From Chitinophaga filiformis (GTDB taxonomy: Bacteria; Bacteroidota; Bacteroidia; Chitinophagales; Chitinophagaceae), in the NCBI RefSeq assembly GCF_023100805.1, contig NZ_CP095855.1, positions 2,273,001 to 2,337,000 of the forward strand: a DNA stretch of 64,000 nt, given 5' to 3'. Shown in pieces: positions 25,259 to 34,375 of this stretch (positions within the stretch are counted from its first letter, which is position 1; every line of letters starts with the position of its first letter). Position numbers and translations under genes: made by a program. Under the pieces are notes generated by a model. The model was not told where the DNA came from. It did no database searches and saw nothing but the letters and a program-made list of their open reading frames with translations.

Positions 25259-26978
25259 GCCGGCTGAAAAGCGGGCAGCGACAACTGCTCCGCTCAATAT
25301 CACTGGCTCTGAGGCTGTGATCCGCTCGCTGATTGCAGAAGGTGTAGAAACCATTTTCGGCTATCCGGGAGGCGCTATTATGCCCATTTATGATGCCCTG
25401 TACGATTTTCAGGATAAAGTCCATCATATATTGGTCCGTCACGAACAAGGTGCTACGCATGCCGCACAGGGCTATGCGCGCACTTCCGGTAAAACCGGTG
25501 TGGTCTTCGCTACCTCCGGTCCCGGTGCTACCAACCTGGTAACAGGACTGGCAGATGCTTTCATGGATTCTACGCCGATGGTATGTATCACTGGTCAGGT
25601 GGCAGCACACCTGCTGGGTACCGATGCTTTCCAGGAAACGGATGTAATTGGTATTACCATGCCGATCACAAAATGGAACATCCAGGTAACGCGTCCGGAA
25701 GACATTCCGGGAGCTATCGCCAAAGCATTCTATATAGCAGGTAGCGGTCGCCCGGGTCCTGTACTGGTAGATATCACCAGGAATGCGCAGGTAGCGAAAT
25801 TCGATTTTGAATATAAGAAATGTGATTATATCCGCAGCTACCGTCCTGTACCAGAACTGGATGCAAACGCGGTAAAAGCGGCGGCAGAACTGATCAACAA
25901 TGCAAAAAGACCGTATATCTTCTGTGGTCATGGTGTATTGCTTGCAGGCGCTGAAAAAGAGCTGATCGCACTTGCGGAAAAAGCAGGTATACCGATAGCT
26001 TCCACTTTGCTTGGTCTTTCAGCAGTACCTGTAGATCATCCTAAGTATGTAGGTTATCTCGGTATGCACGGTAACTATGCACCAAACATCATGACAAATG
26101 AATGTGATGTGCTGATTGCTGTGGGCATGCGTTTCGATGACCGTATCACCGGCGATGTGTCCCAATTCGTGAAGCAGGCGAAGGTGATCCACATCGAAAT
26201 AGATGCAGCTGAGATCAACAAGATCATCAAAGCAGATGTAGCGGTACACGCAGATGCTAAAACGGCGCTGGCAGCTTTAATAAAGCTGGTAGAACCTAAT
26301 CAGCATGACGAGTGGATAAAAGGCTTCCGTGAGGCAGATAAGAAAGAGGAAGAGAAGGTAAGCAAAAAAGAACTGTATCCTGCTGAAGGCGGTTTGAAAA
26401 TGGCTGAAGTGGTACGCCTGATCTCTGAAAGAACAGAAGGTAAAGCAGTACTTGTAACAGACGTAGGGCAGCACCAGATGATCGCATCCCGTTACTATCG
26501 CTTTAAAGACCCTAATACGAATATCACTTCCGGTGGTATGGGCACCATGGGCTTTGCGCTGCCGGCAGCAATGGGTGCGAAAGTAGGTACGCCTGAAAAA
26601 GAGGTAGTGGCAGTGATCGGCGATGGTTGTTTCCAGATGACATTGCAGGAACTGGGTACTATCTATCAGTCTGAAATAGGTGTTAAGATTGTGATCCTGA
26701 ATAACAACTTCCTCGGCATGGTACGCCAATGGCAGCAGTTGTTCTTTGACAAACGTTATTCTTCCACAGAGATGATCAACCCTGACTTTGTGCAGATCGC
26801 AAAAGGGTTCTATGTTCCTGGCAGAAAAGTAACTGACCGTGCGGATATCGTAGCTGCTGTAGATGAGATGATCTCACACAAAGGCGCTTATCTGCTGGAA
26901 GTTGTAGTGGAGAAAGAAGACAATGTATTCCCAATGGTGCCTTCCGGCCAGCCAATAGCAAACATCAGGCTTGAGTAG
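25248..26978 (+). CDS. ilvB: Acetolactate synthase, large subunit
   Basis: TPP- and FAD-dependent enzyme joining pyruvate with pyruvate or 2-ketobutyrate, the first common step. 576 aa. Seen: [17 protein letters not shown] (38-54), the TPP-activating Glu66 in [14 protein letters not shown], and the TPP/Mg motif [12 protein letters not shown] followed by [17 protein letters not shown]. The start is set at 25248 (MKPEPAEK), overlapping the ilvD stop by 11 nt; an upstream in-frame ATG at 25224 would add eight residues. The regulatory small subunit follows 41 nt later. Confidence 0.96.
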   Translation: MKPEPAEKRAATTAPLNITGSEAVIRSLIAEGVETIFGYPGGAIMPIYDALYDFQDKVHHILVRHEQGATHAAQGYARTSGKTGVVFATSGPGATNLVTGLADAFMDSTPMVCITGQVAAHLLGTDAFQETDVIGITMPITKWNIQVTRPEDIPGAIAKAFYIAGSGRPGPVLVDITRNAQVAKFDFEYKKCDYIRSYRPVPELDANAVKAAAELINNAKRPYIFCGHGVLLAGAEKELIALAEKAGIPIASTLLGLSAVPVDHPKYVGYLGMHGNYAPNIMTNECDVLIAVGMRFDDRITGDVSQFVKQAKVIHIEIDAAEINKIIKADVAVHADAKTALAALIKLVEPNQHDEWIKGFREADKKEEEKVSKKELYPAEGGLKMAEVVRLISERTEGKAVLVTDVGQHQMIASRYYRFKDPNTNITSGGMGTMGFALPAAMGAKVGTPEKEVVAVIGDGCFQMTLQELGTIYQSEIGVKIVILNNNFLGMVRQWQQLFFDKRYSSTEMINPDFVQIAKGFYVPGRKVTDRADIVAAVDEMISHKGAYLLEVVVEKEDNVFPMVPSGQPIANIRLE

Positions 26979-27019
26979 CAGCAGGAAGAAGGAATTCAGC
27001 AATCATTAACACGAACACT

Positions 27020-27610
27020 ATGCAAAAAGAATATACAATAACGGTATATACGGAAGACAGGATCGGTATCACGAACCGTATCACCGTTATCTTCACACGC
27101 AGGGGTATCAACATCACCAGCCTTACAACCGCTGAAACGGAGATACCTGGCGTATATAAATTCATCATCACTGTAGTATCCGAAAAGGAAAAGCTGGTGA
27201 AGATCGTTGGCCAGATAGAAAGACTGATAGAGATCCACCGTGCATTTGTACATGAGGAAGATGAAGTGGTGTACCAGGAACTGGCACTTTACAAAATATC
27301 TACCAAAGCGTTGCAGAACGGTAATATCGAACTGCTGATCCGTGAAAACAATGCACGTATCCTCACGCTCACCGATGAGTATTTTGTATTGGAGAAAACC
27401 GGTCATCAGCAGGAGCTGATCGACTTACAGGCTAAGTTGGCGCCATATGGTCTGATCGAATATTCCAAGAGTGGAAGGGTAGCCATTGTGAAATGGAGCC
27501 GTCGTTTCCACGATCATCTGAAAGAGCTGGAAACCCGTCGTCCTGACAACCTGAAACAGGCACAGTATACAGAGCATTCGGAGGTTTCGGCAGAAGAGGA
27601 AAGTATCTAG
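27020..27610 (+). CDS. ilvN: Acetolactate synthase, small (regulatory) subunit
   Basis: 196-aa regulatory subunit that activates IlvB and confers valine feedback inhibition. The N-terminal ACT domain (about 3-75: YTITVYTEDRIGITNRITVI, FTRRGINITSLTTAETE) and the C-terminal ALS small-subunit domain (about 85-165) are both present. The C-terminal tail (HSEVSAEEES) is short and acidic. 41 nt after ilvB, 37 nt before ilvC. Confidence 0.94.
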   Translation: MQKEYTITVYTEDRIGITNRITVIFTRRGINITSLTTAETEIPGVYKFIITVVSEKEKLVKIVGQIERLIEIHRAFVHEEDEVVYQELALYKISTKALQNGNIELLIRENNARILTLTDEYFVLEKTGHQQELIDLQAKLAPYGLIEYSKSGRVAIVKWSRRFHDHLKELETRRPDNLKQAQYTEHSEVSAEEESI

Positions 27611-27647
27611 TTAAATAATTCATAAAATAAACAAACACTATCAAAAC

Positions 27648-28691
27648 ATGGCAACCATCAATTTTGGAGGGGTACTGGAAGACGTAGTAACCAGAGAAGA
27701 ATTCCCCATGGAAAAAGCTAGAGAAGTGCTGAAGAACGAAGTGATAGCTATCATTGGTTACGGCGTACAGGGCCCCGGCCAGGCACTGAACCTGAAAGAT
27801 AACGGCTTTAACGTGATTGTAGGACAGCGTAAAGGATCTAAAACATGGGATAAAGCTATCGCTGATGGCTGGGTACCAGGTAAGACACTGTTCGAGATCG
27901 AAGAAGCTGCACAAAAAGGTACTATCATCCAGTTCCTGTTGAGCGATGCCGGTCAGATCGCACTGTGGCCTACACTGAAGCCACACCTGACCAAAGGCAA
28001 GGCTTTATATTTCTCCCATGGTTTTGGTATTACTTATAAAGACCAGACTGGTATTATTCCTCCTGCTGATGTGGATGTGATCCTGGTAGCCCCTAAAGGT
28101 TCCGGTACTTCCCTGCGCAGACTGTTCCTGGCTGGCCAGGGGCTGAACTCCAGCTTTGCTATATTCCAGGATGCAACCGGTAAAGCCCGTGACCGCGTTA
28201 TTGCGCTGGGTATCGGTGTTGGTTCCGGTTACCTGTTTGAAACAGATTTCAAGAAAGAAGTTACTTCTGACTTAACAGGTGAGCGTGGTACCCTGATGGG
28301 TGCTATCCAGGGTATCTTCGCTGCTCAGTACGAAGTACTGCGCAAGAACGGTCACTCTCCATCTGAAGCATTCAACGAAACTGTTGAAGAACTGACCCAG
28401 TCCCTGATGCCACTCGTTGCTGAAAATGGTATGGACTGGATGTATGCTAACTGCTCTACCACCGCTCAGCGTGGTGCATTAGACTGGTGGAAGAAATTTA
28501 AAGAAGCCAGCCAGCCTGTATTTGAAGAGCTGTATGCAAGTGTTGCCGCAGGTAAAGAAGCTGCACGTTCTATCGCATCCAACAGTACTCCTGACTACCG
28601 TGAAAAACTGGAAGAGGAACTGAAAGAACTGCGTGAAAGCGAAATGTGGCAGGCAGGTGCGGCAGTAAGAAAGCTGCGTCCTAACGCTTAA
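27648..28691 (+). CDS. ilvC: Ketol-acid reductoisomerase
   Basis: Isomerises and reduces acetolactate or acetohydroxybutyrate with NAD(P)H and Mg. 347 aa. Rossmann motif GYGVQGPGQALNL (37-49), cofactor-phosphate loop GQRKGSKTW (59-67) suggesting NADPH use, and a C-terminal helical domain with the acidic metal ligands (TDFKKEVTSDLTGERGTL; ETVEELTQSLMPLV). The sequence style matches the Bacteroidota subgroup. Last gene before a repeat-rich spacer and ilvA. Confidence 0.96.
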   Translation: MATINFGGVLEDVVTREEFPMEKAREVLKNEVIAIIGYGVQGPGQALNLKDNGFNVIVGQRKGSKTWDKAIADGWVPGKTLFEIEEAAQKGTIIQFLLSDAGQIALWPTLKPHLTKGKALYFSHGFGITYKDQTGIIPPADVDVILVAPKGSGTSLRRLFLAGQGLNSSFAIFQDATGKARDRVIALGIGVGSGYLFETDFKKEVTSDLTGERGTLMGAIQGIFAAQYEVLRKNGHSPSEAFNETVEELTQSLMPLVAENGMDWMYANCSTTAQRGALDWWKKFKEASQPVFEELYASVAAGKEAARSIASNSTPDYREKLEEELKELRESEMWQAGAAVRKLRPNA

Positions 28692-28787
28692 TTCGATTCG
28701 ATTATTCGATGATATGATCAGGAATTGGGAATTAGGAATTGAGCTTTATGTATCGATTCCTGATTCTTTAATTCCTGATTCCTAATT
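28691..28787. repeat. Short AATTCC-type direct and inverted repeats
   Basis: Between ilvC and ilvA, GGAATT recurs on the left (28721-28740) and ATTCCTGATT / AATTCCT on the right (28755-28787), so the two halves can pair imperfectly. Preceded by repeated ATTCGAT units (28691-28710). Similar AATTCCTGAT and ATTCCTAATT pieces occur at about 5237 and 32466. No T run typical of a terminator. Confidence 0.6.
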
Positions 28788-28797
28788 TAAAAGAACA

Positions 28798-30054
28798 ATG
28801 TCCCAGGTACTAACAAGTGTGAACCCGCTCAACATCCTTGATGCTGCGGTGAAGTTGAAACCTGTGGTGAACCGTACTCCGCTTACATACAGCGCTACGC
28901 TTTCACGCAGGTATAATGCAGATGTCTATCTCAAAAGAGAAGATATGCAGATTGTAAGGTCTTATAAATTGCGTGGTGCATACAACCTGATTAGCAGCCT
29001 GGATAAAGAAACGCTGTCGAAAGGCGTTACCTGCGCCAGCGCCGGTAACCATGCACAGGGCTTTGCTTATGCATGTCGCCAGCTCGATATCAAAGGCGTT
29101 TGCTTTATGCCCATCATCACTCCCAAACAAAAGGTGAACCAGGTTAGAATGTTCGGCGGCGATAACATCGAAATAAAACTGGTGGGCGATACATTTGATG
29201 ATTGTGCTGCAGAAGCGCAGGTTTTTACACAGGCGCACAATATGACTTTCATTCCTCCTTTTGATGATCCGAAGATCATAGAAGGACAAGGTACTGTAGC
29301 CGTGGAGATCCTGGAAGACCAGGCAAAGATCGATTATGTGTTCGTGCCTATTGGTGGCGGCGGACTGGCAGCTGGTCTCGGTACTTATTTCAAGACTTAC
29401 AGTCCCCAGACGCAGATCATTGGTGTGGAGCCGGAAGGCGCTCCATCTATGACGCGCGCGCTGGAAGCAGGCGGTCCCGTTACACTCGACGAAATAGAAC
29501 GTTTCGTGGATGGCGCTGCCGTAAAAAGAGTAGGTGCACTTACATTCAGCATCTGCAAAGATATTTTGAACAAAATGCAGCTGGTACCCGAAGGGAAGGT
29601 TTGCTCTACTATATTACGACTGTACAATGAAGACGCCATCGTAGTGGAACCTGCAGGTGCATTGTCTATCGCGGCGCTCGATTACTACGCGAAAGAAATA
29701 GAAGGAAAGAAGGTAGTGTGTGTAGTGAGTGGCAGCAATAATGATATAGACCGTATGCAGGAGATCAAGGAGCGCTCCCTGTTATACGAAGGATTGAAGC
29801 ATTACTTCATCATCCGCTTTGTACAGCGCCCGGGCGCCCTGAAAGAGTTTGTAAACCATGTACTGGGTCCTGACGATGATATCACCCGGTTCGAGTTTAT
29901 CCAGAAACACAACAAGGAAACAGGTCCGGCACTGATCGGTGTGGAGCTGAAGCGGAGAGAGGACTATGATATCCTGCTGGCGAATTTCAGGAAGTATAAC
30001 ATTCATTTCACGGAACTGAATAAAGACGATAACCTCTTTGGTTATCTCGTGTAA
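28798..30054 (+). CDS. ilvA: Threonine dehydratase (biosynthetic)
   Basis: PLP enzyme deaminating threonine to 2-ketobutyrate, the entry step to isoleucine. 418 aa. PLP lysine K57 in IVRSYKLRGAYN; CASAGNHAQGFAYACR; the glycine-rich PLP-phosphate loop PIGGGGLAAGLGTYF; a C-terminal ACT-like regulatory domain from about 325 (YFIIRFVQRPGALKEFVNHVLG), the usual site of isoleucine feedback. Being in the ilv cluster favours the biosynthetic role over catabolism. Confidence 0.95.
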   Translation: MSQVLTSVNPLNILDAAVKLKPVVNRTPLTYSATLSRRYNADVYLKREDMQIVRSYKLRGAYNLISSLDKETLSKGVTCASAGNHAQGFAYACRQLDIKGVCFMPIITPKQKVNQVRMFGGDNIEIKLVGDTFDDCAAEAQVFTQAHNMTFIPPFDDPKIIEGQGTVAVEILEDQAKIDYVFVPIGGGGLAAGLGTYFKTYSPQTQIIGVEPEGAPSMTRALEAGGPVTLDEIERFVDGAAVKRVGALTFSICKDILNKMQLVPEGKVCSTILRLYNEDAIVVEPAGALSIAALDYYAKEIEGKKVVCVVSGSNNDIDRMQEIKERSLLYEGLKHYFIIRFVQRPGALKEFVNHVLGPDDDITRFEFIQKHNKETGPALIGVELKRREDYDILLANFRKYNIHFTELNKDDNLFGYLV

Positions 30055-30076
30055 AGTATTGATCTGTCTCGTTTTT

Positions 30077-30120
30077 AGAAAGGGCATTATGTTTTGGTTA
30101 TAAAACATGATGCCCTTTCT
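30077..30120 (+). terminator. Hairpin after ilvA
   Basis: 19-bp arms (30077-30095, 30102-30120) with one G-T type mismatch, core AGAAAGGGCAT/ATGCCCTTTCT, 6-nt loop. The T-rich stretch comes some 20 nt later, so this is a probable rather than textbook terminator of the ilv cluster. Confidence 0.65.
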
Positions 30121-30173
30121 GCATATATGCGCAATTCCCTTTTTTATCATAATTTAAAGCCAAAATATGGCGT

Positions 30174-31127
30174 ATGAGTAATTTTATGCAGGCGGCCATT
30201 TTGCCTGAGTTTGGGCCGGCCACTGCTTTCAGGATTGAAAAAGTAGCAATACCTCTGCCGGCGGCAGGACAGGTGCTTGTGAAAGTGAAAGCAATCGGAT
30301 TAAACCCTGTTGATTTTAAAACCCGGTCTGGTAAAGGATATGCGTCCTATCAGACATTACCTGCCATCCTTGGTTGGGATATAGCAGGAGAAGTGGTAAG
30401 TGTAGGAGAAGGTGTGAGTAAGTTCGTTACCGGCGACCGTATATTCGGTATGAGTAATTTCCCCAATCCCGGTAATGCATACGCAGAGTATGCCGTAGTG
30501 CAGGAAGAAGAGTTTGCCATTATTCCCAAAGAGATCTCATATGAAGTAGCCGCAGGTACCCCGTTAGCTGGCCTTACCGCCTGGGAGGCCCTGTTTGATC
30601 AGGCCGGAGTAACCTGGGGACAGAGAGTGCTTGTACAGGGCGGCGCAGGCGGTGTAGGGCATATTGTTGTGCAACTGGCCAAGTGGAAACAATGTTTTGT
30701 GGCGGCTACCGCATCAGCGTCAAATCATCCATTTCTGAAGGAATTAGGAGTAGATCAGCTGGTTGACTATAAAACCCAACGTTTTGAAGATGCAGTAGAG
30801 AAGGTGGATGTAGTAATAGACGGCATGGGAGGAGAAATAGCCCTTCGCTCCCTGGAAGTGTTAAGCCCGGGAGGGGTGCTGGTATCCCTGCCAAGCATGT
30901 ATAAAGATGATCCGGCTGTTATTGCCAGGGCAAAAGAAAAGGGAATAGAGGTAAAGTGGATGTCTGTAAGGCCTTCCGGCGAACGGATGGAGCAACTGGC
31001 GTTCCTGCTTAGCAACAACCGTCTGAAAGTGCAGGTGGATGAGACTTTCCCGCTGACGGAGATCGTCCATGCGCATCAGCGGCTGGAAGAAGGGCATGGC
31101 AAGGGAAAAATAGTGCTTACAGTGTAG
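30174..31127 (+). CDS. Zinc-less MDR family alcohol dehydrogenase / quinone oxidoreductase
   Basis: 317-aa medium-chain dehydrogenase/reductase of the NADPH:quinone oxidoreductase type. N-terminal GroES-like domain (VKVKAIGLNPVDFKTRSG, ILGWDIAGEVVSVGEGV) and a Rossmann domain with VLVQGGAGGVGHIVVQLAK (NADPH binding). No structural or catalytic zinc cysteines are seen. Substrate unknown. It stands alone between ilvA and the FAD oxidoreductase. Confidence 0.88.
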   Translation: MSNFMQAAILPEFGPATAFRIEKVAIPLPAAGQVLVKVKAIGLNPVDFKTRSGKGYASYQTLPAILGWDIAGEVVSVGEGVSKFVTGDRIFGMSNFPNPGNAYAEYAVVQEEEFAIIPKEISYEVAAGTPLAGLTAWEALFDQAGVTWGQRVLVQGGAGGVGHIVVQLAKWKQCFVAATASASNHPFLKELGVDQLVDYKTQRFEDAVEKVDVVIDGMGGEIALRSLEVLSPGGVLVSLPSMYKDDPAVIARAKEKGIEVKWMSVRPSGERMEQLAFLLSNNRLKVQVDETFPLTEIVHAHQRLEEGHGKGKIVLTV

Positions 31128-31250
31128 TAAGGAGGAGAAGGCGATTGAAATATAATAAATGTCAGCTTGACATCAATAAAAAGAGTACATTTACAATACA
31201 TTAATCAATTCCGGCGTTTGAAAAACGGCTGATAGCCAAATCAGAAAGGT

Positions 31251-32381
31251 ATGCTTAGCTACTGGGAAAAACAGAGCCTTTTACAATATGACTATATCAT
31301 TGCCGGCAGTGGTATAGTAGGGCTTTCCACAGCTATCAGCCTGAAAGACAGGCTACCTGCAGCGCGGGTGCTGGTGCTTGAAAGGGACATTCTACCTACG
31401 GGCGCCAGTACAAAGAATGCGGGCTTTGCCTGTATAGGCAGTCTGACAGAGCTGTTGTCTGATTTTAACAGCATGCCCCGGGAAGAAGTGCTGGATATTT
31501 TACAGATGCGGCGCAATGGTCTGCAGTTATTGCGCCGCCGCATCGGAGATGAGGCCATGCAGTACCGGGAAGAGGGCAGTTATGAACTGATAGGCATACA
31601 GGAAGAACATGCCCTGGCGCAACTGGACAGTGTGAACAATGTTTTAAGACCGTTGCTGGGCGGAGATGCCTTTACGCTTACCAGCAATAAGATAGCGGAA
31701 TTCGGTTTTAACGGGGCCTACGTAAAGGCGCTGGTCCGCAATAATTATGAAGGAGAACTGCATACCGGCAGGATGATGCGTAGTCTCATAGACATCGCCA
31801 TCTCACGAGGGGTCGAAATAAAGACCGGTTGCAGGATAAGCCACCTGGAAGATCTGCAGACGGGCGTGAGGGTCTCTGTTCCGACGGCAGAAGGGGAGGA
31901 GGTCGGTTTTATGGCCAGAAGGGTGGCTGTCTGCACGAATGCCTTTGCCCGGCAGTTGTTGCCGGAGCTGGATCTGCAGCCAGGCAGAGGACAGGTGTTA
32001 CTGACGAATGTCATTCCCGGTCTGTCCTTTAAAGGCGTTTTTCACATGGAGGAAGGGTATTATTACTTCCGGGAGCTGGAAGGAAGAGTGCTGTTTGGCG
32101 GCGGGCGTAACCTAGACTTTGAAAAAGAAACCACAACAAGCTTTGATCTTAATCCGGAGATACAAGCGCAATTGGAAAACCGGTTGCACAATATTATCTT
32201 ACCAGGACAATCCTTTATGATCACAGACCGTTGGACCGGTATCATGGCTTTTGGCCGGACCCGCCAGCCACTGATCCGTTACCATACACACAACATCGTG
32301 CTCGGCGTCCGTATGGGCGGCATGGGCGTAGCAATAGGATCCGCTGTAGGAGAACAACTCTCCGCATTCCTTACTGAATAA
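31251..32381 (+). CDS. FAD-dependent oxidoreductase (DAO family)
   Basis: 376-aa flavoprotein of the D-amino acid oxidase/glycine oxidase family. N-terminal FAD motif YDYIIAGSGIVGLSTAISLK (14-33), then LERDILPTGASTKNAGFACIGS, where FAD contacts follow. C-terminal GGGRNLDFEKE and RMGGMGVAIGSAVGEQL complete the FAD site. Substrate unknown; the family oxidises secondary or primary amines. Not obviously linked to the xylose genes downstream. Confidence 0.85.
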   Translation: MLSYWEKQSLLQYDYIIAGSGIVGLSTAISLKDRLPAARVLVLERDILPTGASTKNAGFACIGSLTELLSDFNSMPREEVLDILQMRRNGLQLLRRRIGDEAMQYREEGSYELIGIQEEHALAQLDSVNNVLRPLLGGDAFTLTSNKIAEFGFNGAYVKALVRNNYEGELHTGRMMRSLIDIAISRGVEIKTGCRISHLEDLQTGVRVSVPTAEGEEVGFMARRVAVCTNAFARQLLPELDLQPGRGQVLLTNVIPGLSFKGVFHMEEGYYYFRELEGRVLFGGGRNLDFEKETTTSFDLNPEIQAQLENRLHNIILPGQSFMITDRWTGIMAFGRTRQPLIRYHTHNIVLGVRMGGMGVAIGSAVGEQLSAFLTE

Positions 32382-32424
32382 ACAATGAAAAACAGAAAAT
32401 ATGTCCAACACGTAGTGAAAATTT

Positions 32425-32447
32425 TTAAACGTAAATTTTACGTTTAA
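32425..32447. promoter_or_regulatory. 23-bp palindrome upstream of the xylose locus, candidate operator
   Basis: Two 11-bp perfect arms (32425-32435, 32437-32447; half-site TTAAACGTAAA) around one central T, 51 bp upstream of the symporter ATG. Size, symmetry and position fit a dimeric repressor site controlling the symporter-xylB-xylA transcript. No regulator gene is adjacent in the window. Confidence 0.6.
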
Positions 32448-32498
32448 TTAAAATGTTGCTATATTGATTCCTAATTTATTTATTACCACGTTTTTTTT

Positions 32499-34193
32499 AT
32501 GCAAAAGAGCTTACAATTCCTCGATTATGTTGTTTTCTTAGTGTATTTCGTGATTGTTGCCGGCTACGGTCTCTATATCTACAAAAAGAAAAAACGGCAA
32601 ACTACTGATTCCAAAGATTTCTTCCTGGCGGAAGGTTCCCTTACCTGGTGGGCTATCGGCGCCTCTCTGATCGCATCCAATATATCTGCGGAGCAGTTTA
32701 TCGGGATGGCAGGCTCGGGGTTCAATATTGGTCTGGCAATCTCTACTTACGAGTGGATGGCAGCCGCGACCCTCATCATTGTGGCGGTTTTCTTCCTGCC
32801 TATCTATCTGAAGAATAAGATATATACCATGCCGCAGTTCCTGCTGACGAGGTATAATAAAACGGTAAGCACCATTATGGCTGTTTTCTGGCTCCTGCTA
32901 TACGTGGTAGTGAACCTGACTTCCATCCTGTACCTGGGTGCACTGGCGGTGAATACCATATCAGGCATCAACTTCTATGTATGTATGAGCCTTATTGCGT
33001 TGTTCGCCATCTTTATTACCCTGGGTGGTATGAAGGTGATCGGTTATACAGACGTAATCCAGGTGTTCTTCCTGATACTGGGTGGTCTGGTAACTACTTA
33101 TCTGGCCTTAAGCCTGGTATCTGAGCATTTTGGCGAAACAGGTGTGCTGAAAGGTTTCTCCCTGATGACGCAACATGCAGGCGACCATTTCCATATGATT
33201 CTCAAGAAAGACAACCCGCATTATCTTGATCTGCCCGGCCTGACGGTACTGGTAGGTGGTATGTGGATCGTGAACCTGAACTACTGGGGTTGTAACCAAT
33301 ATATTACGCAACGTGCGCTGGGAGCTGATCTTAAAACTGCGCGCAGCGGTCTGCTCTTTGCCGGTTTCCTGAAACTGCTGATGCCCGTGATCGTGGTATT
33401 GCCTGGTATCGCAGCTTATGTACTGCACTCACAGGGCCTGTTCCAGCAGGAGATGATAAAAGCAGGTGAACTGAATCCTGACAATGCTTATCCTGTGCTG
33501 ATGAACCTCCTGCCTGCAGGTATGAAAGGGCTGGCATTTGCCGCGCTGACTGCAGCGGTGGTAGCTTCCCTGGCAGGTAAGGCAAACAGTATCTCTACTA
33601 TTTTCTCCCTGGATATCTATAAAGAGATCTTCGACAGAAACGCAACTGAAAAGAAGATTGTAAATGTAGGCCGCGTAGTGGTGATTGTTGCCATGATCCT
33701 GGCTATCATTATTTCTCCATTCCTGGGTATCGATAAAAAAGGTGGTTTCCAGTTCATTCAGGAGTACACCGGTTTCGTATCGCCTGGTATTTTCGCGATG
33801 TTTATACTGGGCTTCTTCTGGAAGAGGACCACAGCAAACGCCGCATTGTTTGCAATGATCGGTGGTTTTGCAATGTCTATCTTCCTGAAGTTCCTGCCAC
33901 TATGGATGGATCTGTCATCCCTGTATGACCTGGGTATGGCTGTACCAAATGCGGAGGGTGTGTATGAAATTCCGTTCCTCGACCGTATGGGTATCGTATT
34001 CGTGGTATGTGTGATTGGTATGATCATTATTTCCCTGCTGTCACCAGCTCCGGGTAAACTGACAACCGCCGGTACTTCAGGGTCTCATGCACTGGAAGTG
34101 GATTCTTCCATGTTCAAACCATCTTTGGCATTCACTGTTATTGCATTGATTATTTGCGGTATCCTGACCGCGCTTTACACAATATTCTGGTAG
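32499..34193 (+). CDS. Sodium:solute symporter family sugar transporter (probable xylose importer)
   Basis: 564-aa SSS-family (vSGLT-like) membrane protein with about 14 hydrophobic segments. Seen: LTWWAIGASLIASNISAEQFIGMAGSGF (about 48-75), the family's Na+-site region; GGMKVIGYTDVIQVFFLILGG; NYWGCNQYITQRALGA (substrate-site region); AGKANSISTIFSLDIYKEIF. Next to xylulokinase and xylose isomerase, D-xylose is the most likely substrate, driven by Na+ gradient; this is inference from context. Confidence 0.88.
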   Translation: MQKSLQFLDYVVFLVYFVIVAGYGLYIYKKKKRQTTDSKDFFLAEGSLTWWAIGASLIASNISAEQFIGMAGSGFNIGLAISTYEWMAAATLIIVAVFFLPIYLKNKIYTMPQFLLTRYNKTVSTIMAVFWLLLYVVVNLTSILYLGALAVNTISGINFYVCMSLIALFAIFITLGGMKVIGYTDVIQVFFLILGGLVTTYLALSLVSEHFGETGVLKGFSLMTQHAGDHFHMILKKDNPHYLDLPGLTVLVGGMWIVNLNYWGCNQYITQRALGADLKTARSGLLFAGFLKLLMPVIVVLPGIAAYVLHSQGLFQQEMIKAGELNPDNAYPVLMNLLPAGMKGLAFAALTAAVVASLAGKANSISTIFSLDIYKEIFDRNATEKKIVNVGRVVVIVAMILAIIISPFLGIDKKGGFQFIQEYTGFVSPGIFAMFILGFFWKRTTANAALFAMIGGFAMSIFLKFLPLWMDLSSLYDLGMAVPNAEGVYEIPFLDRMGIVFVVCVIGMIIISLLSPAPGKLTTAGTSGSHALEVDSSMFKPSLAFTVIALIICGILTALYTIFW

Positions 34194-34195
34194 TC

Positions 34196-34345
34196 GCATA
34201 CGGCTTCCTTATGCGCGTCGTATTTGTAGTCTCCGGTGACAGCTGTATGGCCACACAACGGGATTATTCGCTGCAATCAGCTCCGTAGGAGCGTCGTGTT
34301 TGTAGCGCGGGGTGTAGCCCCGGGAAACGACGAAACAACAAAACA
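34196..34345 (+). repeat. Interspersed hairpin repeat, one good and one degenerate copy
   Basis: Best copy at about 34281-34340: CTCCGTAGGAG, then CGTCGTGTTTGTAGC, then a GC hairpin (GGGGTGTAGCCCC) and AAACGACGAAAC. A degenerate copy (CGTCGTATTTGTAG, then TCTCCGG) precedes it at about 34217. The same family recurs at 49890-50020. It fills the 182-bp gap between the symporter and xylB genes. Confidence 0.7.
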
Positions 34346-34375
34346 AATTAACCACACGAAACGACGAATCGTTTT

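Noticed and set aside
32385..32447. 20-codon ORF (MKNRKYVQHVVKIFKRKFYV) before the sugar symporter, considered as a leader peptide
   Set aside because: No run of regulatory codons and no terminator after it; it simply overlaps the candidate operator palindrome.
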